From: Hemicentrotus pulcherrimus
Lineage: Eukaryota > Echinodermata > Echinoidea > Camarodonta > Strongylocentrotidae
DNA: 48,304 nucleotides
Direction of reading: 5' to 3'
Assembly (NCBI GenBank): GCA_003118195.1
Contig: BEXV01000090.1
Coordinates: 455,383 to 503,686 of the forward strand
Part shown: in pieces, positions 38,946 through 48,304 of the stretch
Layout: each line of letters begins with the position of its first letter
Numbering within the stretch: position 1 is the first letter of the stretch
Translations under genes and position numbers: made by a program
The notes under the pieces: model-generated
What the model was told of the DNA's origin: nothing
Database searches by the model: none
The model's input: only the letters and a program-made list of their open reading frames with translations

Positions 38946-39115
38946 ATTCCTGTCCGGGCATCCAGGGAAGCTTCACATACAACCCTACCTCGTCTCACAG
39001 GTAGACTTTGACTCCTGCTATACAATGGGAGGCAGGGCTGTGATTGAGCAACCAACCGATCAGCCATTCCTCGTACCCGATAGCTTCCTTAGACCAGGGT
39101 CTAATTTCTTCATCG
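38946..39115 (+). CDS. Internal coding exon of the host gene, unrecognised family
   Basis: A 170-bp exon with acceptor ctttctttttacccag and donor gtaaga. The first base completes the Arg codon left open by the exon at 3110; 56 codons follow and one base is left over. The peptide opens FLSGHPGKLHIQPYLVSQ, continues VDFDSCYTMGGRAVIEQP and ends PDSFLRPGSNFFIG. It holds one Cys and Pro/Gly-rich turns, with no membrane span or low complexity, in keeping with a folded extracellular or luminal domain. The G+C content is clearly above that of the flanking introns. The SGxPG motif faintly recalls tectonic-family proteins, but the rest does not support that name. The gene continues beyond the window. 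Confidence 0.8.
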
Positions 39116-39285
39116 GTAAGACACTCAGTACAAGATGTCCTCCCTCAGGGGGTTATTCACCCATTTGTTCTCCCTTCTCTTGTCTTGTCTGTCCTGTAAT
39201 GGAGATGATTTTCTTTTTCCGCTGCTCATCGACATCAGCATGCACTACCAATTTGTTCTCCGGTATATCGGTGAACTAAGAGGTT

Positions 39286-39398
39286 GCTAAAACACATGGG
39301 AGGTGTTCACACTTTGCATGTAAAAAGCTCTTTTGACATTTCTTCTATAGAATCTTAAATTGATAAGTGGATGCTAAAACACCTGGGAGGTGTTCACT
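39286..39398. repeat. Direct repeat, 87-bp period
   Basis: GCTAAAACACATGGGAGGTG and GCTAAAACACCTGGGAGGTG, each followed by TTCAC, occur 87 bp apart about 170 bp after the exon donor. Confidence 0.75.
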
Positions 39399-39498
39399 TT
39401 GAACATGTTGAAATTTTTCTGTCCATATTCATATCAGGAGTTTTACTGAATGCACTGTTGAGAACCATAAAAGGTGATTAGTGTAATCCTTTAACACA

Positions 39499-39521
39499 GA
39501 GCTAATGTCCTTTTGGCTCTC
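39499..39521 (-). repeat. Single arm of the GGAGCCAGAAGGG family
   Basis: GAGCTAATGTCCTTTTGGCT is the right-arm form of the family; no left arm was found nearby. Confidence 0.45.
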
Positions 39522-42500
39522 AAAATATAATGAGGATGCTCCTTATCCATCTTATATGCTGCTATTAAATATTTAGTAGAAGACTGTTAGGATATCAAGT
39601 TTCCATCGATGTGTGAGATAAATTCAGTCTTTATAAGGAAACAAGTGTAATGATCAAGAATAATGATTGCATTTGATTGATTGTAGTATTTCTCTTCTCT
39701 CCTTACCAAAATAAAATGAATCTCATATACGGTAAATATCTGCAAAAACACTGTGAAATATAGTATAGTATTAAAGCGCAGCTGCAAAGGATTCAACATA
39801 AATGTGGCTTGTCACCAAATCTGAAATGAGTTATCGTCACCTGGGATACATAAAAAAGCGGAATCCAATATGAGAATCGCTCCACATAGTATCAAGGAAT
39901 CACTGACCACATATCTTAACAGTCATCGACCACATATCTATGCTGCCGTGTCCTCGTTTGAAATCATTGAGTCTCCTTCGATGATGGATATATAACATAC
40001 TTCACCATCCTTATATGCCAAGTCAAGTTGCAAACCACTGATCGAATNGGGGGGTGCAGGGAGGCTGCATTTTGTGTTCAGCACAGTGCAGAACATCTTC
40101 TTTATTGCTCTAGATATAATGACTGGTTTGGAGGGCTTCTTGTGTTACAGAAAAATGGGGCTGGAATTGCGGGATAGGACTCGATGATCCGTGACATGTG
40201 GCCGCTGTGATGTTTGTCTTTGAATAATGAATTGTTTGAAATTTTTCAAGTAGCCGACTTGAAAATTGGATATGGATTCTAATTTATGCAGTTGGCTTAG
40301 CAATGTCTGATTTACTATATCATAGTTATTTCTTCTTCTAGATGTTGAGTTTGAAAGAGAATCATTTGGACTCATCAGGGATATCATGATTTTGACCATA
40401 AGATATTTTTAGACACTTCTCTGTACTAGTAAGAAAATAAAGCTAATGGATCATTATTTTCAAGTGAAAAATCCGCCCACTATTGAATGCAAGGTAAATT
40501 CTTTATCATTTTTTAAAAATATGTATATTTTTTACTTGAAAATTGAGATATTTGTCCATCTAATGATTTCTAATATAATCTCAGTGAGCATTTTAAAAAT
40601 AAATGTATAAAGTCATGATTATCACATATTTGCATGGAATTCATAGCATACATAATTATGCCCATTTGCAGTAATTAGCCACTTTGCATGAGCATTAAAG
40701 CATTACTACATATTTCTTCCTAAAGTGTATAGGGATTCTTTCATGATTATGTAGGTAGTTTTATGAAATAATGCTCTTCAAACTCTTTAGTCCAAGCCAC
40801 ATTGGTTTTTAATCATCAGAAGGAAAGCTTTTTTTTTGCTTTGATCCAGTTGGATTTGAATTGAAACAGAGGAAAAGTAATTAATTTCAATCCTTGACAT
40901 ATTATAAACATTTTCACCATTTGAATAGATTGCATCATAAATTTTGATGTGGCATTTCAACAATCAAGTCACAAACCCGCTAGGTCATAATTCTGAAGTC
41001 ACAAGTTTTTTAATCAGAAGAGCAGTCTCCATTTTAGGCCTTAAAACAAGCACTGCAACGTTACAAATCAGACATGGTGCTTGACAAGAGGGCATCTCCT
41101 CATTCCTTGGGATGTTTTATGGTCACTCATTCAAGCAGCATGTACCCCTCGTATTTCCATCCGATTTAATGAGTTTTCTCTCTTGGAAATAGCTCAATAA
41201 TGGTCTGTTTCAGTATCAACTTCAAGGTTTATCATCAAAGTAGCAATGTTTATACTTTCCTCTTATCAAAAACACATCACTCTTTGTTTGCCATTGCACG
41301 TACTTACAATTTACTAATGAATGTTGTGGTGCTTTCATATCTTCTAACCATAACTATTTAGCTATTATTGTGATGATCCATTATTTTTATGTCTTTTAGC
41401 ATTTAAATACACCCTTTTTTCTTTAATTTGTACTACTGTGGCCATAATAAAAGTGTCTGTTGTTGCTTAACTGCACATTTTTTAGGACATGTAGGGTACA
41501 AACGGATCTTCTGGAAGCAAGAATATTAGATATTTGAAAGATTTTTTGTTATTTTACTTGTACAATGTACATGAAAATGCTGAGCACATGTATTAGTCAA
41601 GTAAAGGTAACATTTTTTGAGGCCACTTTCATTTTAAAATGATTCTGTTTTCTAGAAATTGCATCTCAAAAGAAATATACTGTAATCAGTCTCTGATTGA
41701 TATCCTAGGAGTAGTGCAACTGAAATATTTAATTGAATAGGAAAGTTAAATTGAACAAAATTGAAATCCTTATGCCTGCAGCTGTATTAGCTACAATTGT
41801 AGAAGAAACATTTCTCTTCAGAAATTAATAAAATTAATATTTAAGAGATTTATCTATTAAGAATGATCTATCCAATAGAGAAATTCTACTTTCTGATCAC
41901 AAGAAAGCAAATTTGATTGCACTGGTTTCTTTCCAGATCTACCTGTAGGAGTATTCATAATTGCAATTCTGCAAGGTCTAAAATATTTCTTAAAAACATA
42001 TGTTATTTGAACACACCAATGCTATGGTTAGATTTGAATTATATACATCAAGAAATTGTCAATCTTAGTTTTCAGAATTGCAGAAATTCGGTATGAGATG
42101 GAATGGAATGAAAGCATGTTTACCTAAAATCTTGAAATTGGAAAAGAGAGGAGATTAAAAGATTTCAATTGGAAGATTGATGTATTGACATCAAATAATG
42201 AATTCTTAATCTTCCATTTCTGTTCCTCTGTATCTTTACTATGAACAGGTTGCTTTCAATCAAAAGTGACATATTTCCATAAAAGTTTATTATGCTTGCA
42301 ATTGCATGTACCATCTGAAGACTGATTCAAATCATCCACCCGAATGTAGCTCAATATATTTTATCTTCATATTCTTGTCTTCTGTTTGTGATTGACGTAT
42401 TCACCTGAAATTGATTAGAACAGAAGCATTTGATCTGAAGATTGAGATGGAGTAACATTTGAGGGCAGATGGAGGAACAAATTGAAGATGCTCTCACAAT

Positions 42501-43015
42501 AAATTGGATGAAATTGGGAGGTTGAACATGCTTCTATTCGTCTTGCTGATTTAGCTGAATAGAAGGGAAATTAGTTAAGTTCCCCCAATAAAATATTCAT
42601 ATGGGAAAAGGAGATAGAAACAGAATTGGATTCCTCTTGATTAGGAGCCTGTCGCTGTTGAATCACTGCTTGAAGGATCTACTGGCTTTCATGCAAGGCA
42701 TCATTCTGAGACATTGTTTTTCTTTTTGTTTCAGACAAACAGAATCAAGAACAGGGTTTTAGCAGATTTATTACCACTTAAGAAAATTACAGGTTGAATA
42801 ACTGAATAGAAATGGGGACTTAGATTTCCAATCGTTGTTTAGAGAGCACTGGATATTGGAGGGGATAATGTCAAAATCTACACAAAAAGCTCATTGTGGT
42901 TCTCCTGCCGCTGTAAGAATTACAATAAAGAATAGATGTTAAGCAACAAAATGTAAACAAAACCGATAAAATTGATATTGAGAGCAAAGGAGAAAGAGAG
43001 TGAGTGAGAGACAGA

Positions 43016-43068
<53 letters not shown>

Positions 43069-43206
43069 GGATAGGTGGAGTGACTTTGAATAATAGTTGG
43101 AGAAATAATGTATGTAAATATGTCATGTTATAGAAACAGGGAGAGAGAGAGAGAGAGAGAGGGGTGGATAGGTGGAGTGACTTTGAATAATAGTTGGAGA
43201 AATGGT
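43016..43206. repeat. (GT)n(GA)n microsatellite with ~97-bp duplication
   Basis: GT then GA dinucleotides, followed by GGGGTGGATAGGTGGAGTGA at 43064. A second GA tract followed by the same unit is at 43161, so the cassette was duplicated, probably by slippage or unequal exchange. Confidence 0.85.
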
Positions 43207-44776
43207 ATATGAAAATCAATAATTAGAACACAGTAATTGAATTTGTAGTGAAATTATTCTTAGTTTTATATAGAGGAATGAAATTCAGTCATAGACCTAA
43301 TTGTATACTTTTGAAATGAACTTTTGAAGACTTTGGTGAACTTCTTCTGCACCAAACCCAATAATCACCTTTATCATCTCCATACCATACGTTGGTCTAT
43401 CCCTGTCCCTCGTATACCCAGGCCAAGATGAATTATTGATCCAGTAATCAAGGGACTATTTTTAATCCTCCAATCCAAGCAAATCCACCATCACTAAATG
43501 AGTTTAACCCTGGATATGAACTTTCATTGCCGATCAATAATACACAAGGGGAAATGGAGACTTGAAAATCAGGCACAAGTTTGTATGCAAGCATATGAAA
43601 GTTCTATGTTTTGGGGTGCACAGATAAGCGTTTTGCTGATCTTATAGTGATGGTAGTGCTGTGAATGAAAAACAAATATGCTATCGAAACAGATTTATTT
43701 TCAAACTATAGTACATGCAGTCATGGTTTTATCACACAATTTATCGCATTTATGGTTTTTAACGCACAATTATGTATAGTTTTAATGCTATCAACTAGTT
43801 CATACGTCAAATCAAACTTTGTAACATATACTTTGCCGTAGGTTGAATACATTTAAAAAAAATATATCACACTTTCCTACTTCACACTAACTTCATGAAG
43901 TTTTATTCATTCATGGTCAAGCATGCTTGATCTATTTCCATATTTCACCATCGGATCAAGTATCGCAGTTTGGATCACACGAGACCACTTTCATGTGCTG
44001 CCTTCTCAAGCTGCAATTGCCACAGATGAGGGGGAAATCAGAGAGTGTAAGGTCAATACACAAACACTAAAGCTAGGGGTCACATATGGACCAAAGACGA
44101 GGAGAGTCAATATTTCGATAGTGCGCAAGTGTTTACCTCTGTTCCGCATGTCCAATAATAAATGGTCTATGTTAATTTGAGGACATGGTTTCTCGCTAGA
44201 TTTGAAGGTGCTGACTTTAGCCGGCCGAAAGGGAATGCTGCTGAAGTTGCTACCACTACCAGTCGTATTCGTTCAGTGGTTATTTTTGACCGTTTTGTTG
44301 ATCATCTTTGTTTGGATAAAGGAAAGAATTCCGTTTCTGGTATTCTAAAAAGAAAATCTGTAGCTAGTGTATCCTCTTACATTGCCTCAAGCACAGACAA
44401 TCCTAGACTTTGATATATCAGATTTCAATATTGATTCAGAATGCATGGAGCAGTCTCTTATAATTACATTTCCTTTTCCCATGCCTGAAAATATCTTCAC
44501 AAAGTGGCTTCAATTGGTATGCACCCAGCCCCCAAGGAAGATAAAGTAGGAAACATGAAGATATGAATTCACAACTTAAATGGATATACTGTAACTGTCA
44601 AGCCTAGGTCATTTACATGTACTTTGTAGCGCGTAATCCTTAATAAAATAAATAACAAAGGGTCTATATTGCCAAGATCATACCAAGCTACTTTTAAAAT
44701 TTACACTTATTAAGTTTATATGTATGACAAGATACCTAACTTAAAGTGTTGAAACAAATTCATTCTCAATCTTGAT

Positions 44777-44818
44777 ATTAGATATGAAACAACTCTTTAT
44801 AGTTGTTTCATATCTAAT
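44777..44818. repeat. Perfect 18-bp stem hairpin
   Basis: ATTAGATATGAAACAACT and AGTTGTTTCATATCTAAT are exact complements around the six-base loop CTTTAT. It is not followed by a T-run characteristic of a terminator. The stem is short for a canonical animal pre-miRNA, so its nature is open. Confidence 0.85.
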
Positions 44819-44846
44819 GTTGATTAACAAAGGAAATGATATATCA

Positions 44847-44872
44847 GCTGTTTGGAGCCAGAAAGGTATTTA
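44847..44872 (+). repeat. Single arm of the GGAGCCAGAAGGG family
   Basis: GCTGTTTGGAGCCAGAAAGG immediately upstream of an AAT-tailed AGCGCT-family copy. No complementary arm was identified. Confidence 0.5.
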
Positions 44873-44880
44873 CGCTAATT

Positions 44881-44950
44881 ACAATAATAATAATAATAAT
44901 CTGCTTTTATATCGCTGAATACAGTGCCTCGAAGTGCTTTACAGATATAC
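44881..44950. repeat. AGCGCT-family repeat with (AAT)n
   Basis: Six AAT units, then CTGCTTTTATATCGCTGAAT and ACAGTGCCTCGAAGTGCTTT followed by ACAGATATA. Confidence 0.65.
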
Positions 44951-45735
44951 TATGTTAAATCTGACTCCGGACAGATGATAATTATGTCACAGTCCTTAAT
45001 TTTAGATGATTAAAAGTACCTAAACGTAAAACTATAAAGTTGATTGTTTGTTGTTTGATAAATCAAAACTCAATCGAGCACTGACCTCTTTTGTGTAATC
45101 AATCACTTTCTATTTGAAAGTTCTCTGGATATAATGGATATTGATTATGTTCTGGAGGAAGAGAAATGTAGCTTGCTCGAGGCAGATATACCTAGAAACT
45201 TGATAGCATGTGTATCATTCATTATTGACATCGTTCTATCTTTGGAGTGAAAACATTCAATCAAGCATGGTTTAGGTGCATGGAGATGTATCGATTGTTC
45301 TCCGGAATGCACAGAAGCGCAAAGGGCATGGTATAGAGCCTGTCATCCTAATTGAAATTAGCTTCAGAACAGTACTCAGTCCAGTACTCTTCAGTTTGAC
45401 CTCGGGTTGGCTAGGGCGCTATTGACCGTTATCGACTGTCTGCTTGACCAATGGTTAGTGGACAGGTCAATTGGAGAGAGATTAGTATTGATTACCTTGG
45501 TAATTCCTTCTAGACTTTAACTTGTTTCATGGGTCTAAGATACGTTTCGCTGCGTTTAATTTCCTGTTGGCTCCAGTCGTAGGTTTTGCATTGTGAATGG
45601 GAAAACTAATAATACAAGAACTATAAACATTAATATCAAATAGAACTACATGTATACAACATTTAACCAGATTATTATAAAAGAAAATTTATAAATGAAT
45701 TGACAATATTAGAAAGGTGGATGTAGTTACTTTCA

Positions 45736-45775
45736 ATTGAATTGAATTGAATTGAATTGATTTATTGTCCATAAC
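45736..45775. repeat. (AATTG)n pentanucleotide tail
   Basis: Five TTGAA/AATTG units running into GATTTATTGTCCATAAC. The layout parallels the AGTTC tail near 13000 and suggests the 3' end of a reverse-oriented retroposon. Confidence 0.55.
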
Positions 45776-48287
45776 AAATGGAAATTCATTGTTCACTGGT
45801 ATATGTGTGTTACAAAGATATGTACAAAATTAGACAGATTATAAAACATAATAACAACATAAACTCAATGGTGTTTCATCTAAGAATACAATCTGATTAC
45901 TTGCATAGAAATGGAGGAAAACAAAAATAAGCTACAATGTCTACATGGCTCCTTACCGGTAGTATAGATTGTTTTCAAATTTATGCAAAAGAATTCCTAT
46001 TACAATTCACTGTGACTATAACTTCAATAATATTCATGTACCTTATGTTCAGAGATCAGACAAAAATAGATTTTATATTCTCTGCACCTGCTAAGAAAAT
46101 AAATGTAGAATATTTTGAACAATTAATATAATGATTTTGGTGAGGGATTTTATAACATGAATCACATTTGTAATATAATGAACATACATATACATGTATA
46201 AAAAAATCCTTCAGTCTCCGCCTGAACTCTAAAAGATCTTCATCTGTAATGTGATATATTATTTTGGCACCCAAAGCTGAAATAGTTTGTGGTAGAGGAT
46301 TTATGCATTAGTGAGTCCGTGTCTGTTACAAACTTGATTATCGAGAAAAAATGCTTTAATTTGCATTAATCAGGCAGATGATAGGGGCTGCTACGTCAGT
46401 CCGTGATGTCAGTTGATGTACATTATTATACCTTTCTTTCTCTGGATGATGATTAGCATCTGTTTCTCATAGATGCTGAATTAATTCCTCCTCCCAATTT
46501 AGAATGTATTTGTGAATTTATTTCAGGATAAAGAAGACAATCTAAAACACTTTCTAAATTCACACCAGAGTAATAAAAATGCATAGTTACAAAACTATCA
46601 ATAAGACTTTTGGGAGTTCTTTCATCTTATAATTACCTGAGTTAAAAGAAGCACAAAACATAAGGCTAATGAACCAAATAGCAATCAGGACTAAATTCTT
46701 CATTTTGATTAAAAATCTTTTTTAGAATTTGTAAAGCTTGAAAAACAGTCCACAAATAGAATAACAATCATATTTTCTTTCACTTCTTTAAAGTAGTAAA
46801 CAAAGTTTTGTGTCTGTATTTGAAAAACCCCAAAGCATTGGCAACGAGTCAAAGAGCAATCAAAGAGAAATATTAAAATGAAATGACACTTTAAAAGCTT
46901 AAATATTTTTAAGAAATATGGCTGCTGTTGAGTAATAACATTCCTACAGATATGGAAACTAAAGTGCAAGAGGAGATGGTGTGGGATTTAAGTATTCTCT
47001 TCAATCGTTAACCTTCTGTATTTTCGACCCATGTAAATCCCCCTCAAAGCGAGATCGTGCTAAGTGACTTAGTGTGGGGTTTGCTCGGGACAAGAATCTG
47101 CCACCATTCCCCACAGGCTTGTACAGCCTGAGAGCCTGAGAGAGACTGCTCTGCCCGCAGCCGTGATCCTCCTGAAATTCCATCCCATTCAAGGCTTCAT
47201 TTTAATTGTTAATGTCGATGATCGCCGAATAATTGGTTTGAGAGTAGGCCTCGTCTCATGTTAGTGACACGGGGCATTTTGATAGAAAAAAAAGTGTGAG
47301 GATTACAGCCATGATAGGAAATGCAGAGTGTTTTTTTTTCTTCCAAAGGTAGAAGTTAGCATTTTAGATTGTCTGGTACATAAGTAGCTCCCATTCTCTA
47401 CAGGTACTCTCTCATTACTGCAATCATTTTTTTTCCTTTTATTTCCCTTTGTCAAAGTAGTTCAGGTGTTTTACAAATTGTGAAAATGTGAAATTAACTT
47501 CAAGAGCATATGGCAGTTGGAAGTATATTGCAGTCTGAGAAGCGGGCCCCTTCGTGTATATCTTTCACATCTTTGTAAATAAGCTACTGTATCATTTTAA
47601 GGATAATACTTATTCAAAATAAACTGTGAAAAAAAGTGTCGGGGTAACAGCTTAGACATATACTTTTTTATTCAGAGAAATGAGCATGTTCTGTTGTTTA
47701 GATCATGATAGTTTCTTCTTTTACTTACCTACATGTAAACTATATTTTAGGTTCTGATTGATTGTGATTATTCAAGGGGTTGACTGAAAAGTGATTCCAC
47801 CATGTTAACTTTATCAGTTACCAACAAATGTGTACTTTATTAATTTATTTCTAACCCTCTTTGTTTATAGTCATATAACCAATAATGTTATATCGACATA
47901 AATAGGGTGGCATAAAAATGAAACATTTATATTAGATGTACCACACGTCATCCATTGGGGGTAACTTGTAAGTGTCATTCATGCCCTTTTCTCATTTTCC
48001 ATCATAAAATTCTGCTCATCATAAAAATGTGGAAACGGAAACTCGCTTTCATATAGAGGTGATGTAATATCATCTGCCCTGCTTGTTATTCTAGCTCTCC
48101 CCTCATCATTCTATGCTATGGTTTGTTATCTTTATCAACATAAGACATGGTCCCTGGTTACAAGGGATCAACACTCTAGCTTAGGGGCCACAATACCTAT
48201 CATGGTATAGAGTACACCGTACACTATAGGTATAGCTCTCATAATGTTTCATGGCTGACTGCAGAGATTTGCAAGCAATATCTATAT

Positions 48288-48304
48288 GGGGGGGGGGGGG
48301 GGGG
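48288..48304. repeat. Terminal poly-G run
   Basis: Seventeen G bases at the very end of the window. Its full length is unknown. It may be a genuine homopolymer or a contig-edge artefact. Confidence 0.7.

Larger units (their letters stand above)
39116..48304 (+). other. Start of a further long intron, more than 9 kb
   Basis: No exon that could follow in phase was recognised between the donor at 39116 and the window end. Distinct contents are an 87-bp direct repeat just after the exon, microsatellites near 43010-43160, a perfect hairpin at 44777-44818, two repeat-family copies near 44850-44950 and an AATTG tail near 45740. Stretches about 39530-42950, 43250-44760 and 45780-48280 hold only AT-rich sequence and unconvincing ORFs. 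Confidence 0.5.

Noticed and set aside
38946..39115. Naming the host gene as a tectonic-family member
   Set aside because: Only a short SGxPG resemblance was recalled; flanking residues do not support it and no alignment was possible.
42920..43219. 99-codon minus-strand ORF
   Set aside because: Ser-Leu and Thr-His repeats are translations of the GA and GT microsatellites.
43923..44549. Three overlapping + strand ORFs in alternating frames, possible decayed gene
   Set aside because: The frames change twice, no domain or splice signals were recognised, and composition is only slightly above background.
47001..47192. Minus-strand ORF of 63 codons in a locally GC-richer block
   Set aside because: No recognisable motif or splice sites; the block could be conserved non-coding DNA but this cannot be judged from one sequence.

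Overview
This window looks like animal nuclear DNA, most probably from a marine invertebrate and perhaps a sea urchin or other echinoderm. The evidence is the AT-rich, gene-poor sequence, GT-AG spliced exons separated by very long introns, many microsatellites and small fold-back elements, and dozens of ACATGTAC palindromes. The lineage is an inference; nothing seen fixes the species. No bacterial-type operons, CRISPR arrays, rRNA or tRNA genes were recognised. Most open reading frames of 60-110 codons here are chance ORFs in intronic or repeat DNA.

One multi-exon gene appears to cross the window on the + strand. Two exons are well supported: 3004-3110 and 38946-39115. Their reading frames join exactly across a 35.8 kb intron (two bases of an Arg codon, then one). 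A weaker upstream exon at 2463-2539 is phase-compatible with the first. The joined peptide has several Cys residues and N-x-T sequons, which suggests a secreted or extracellular domain, but I do not recognise the family. No further exon was found downstream, so the following intron probably runs past the window end.

Two other coding-like segments lie inside the 35.8 kb intron. On the minus strand at 19725-20093 is an intact 122-codon ORF of clearly coding-like composition. On the + strand at about 27266-27405 is a coiled-coil exon resembling the C-terminal part of the ciliary protein CEP290. It is flanked by (GGA)n tracts and a single undetermined base, is out of phase with the host gene, and may be a duplicated fragment or an assembly artefact.

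The rest is intron filled with repeats: TIR-bounded MITE-like elements (3125-3615, 5657-6199, 29007-29351), a short fold-back (25891-25995), a family of short imperfect hairpins carrying GGAGCCAGAAGGG (at least eight sites), a dispersed AGCGCTTAATAC repeat family with AAT tails, a ~157 bp tandem array (about 14870-15420), a ~400 bp tandem duplication (18251-19038) and several GA, GGA and AAT microsatellites. I see no convincing new multi-gene system. The most unusual signals are the hairpin family, the long 107-113 nt-arm hairpin, the orphan CEP290-like exon and the antisense intronic ORF.
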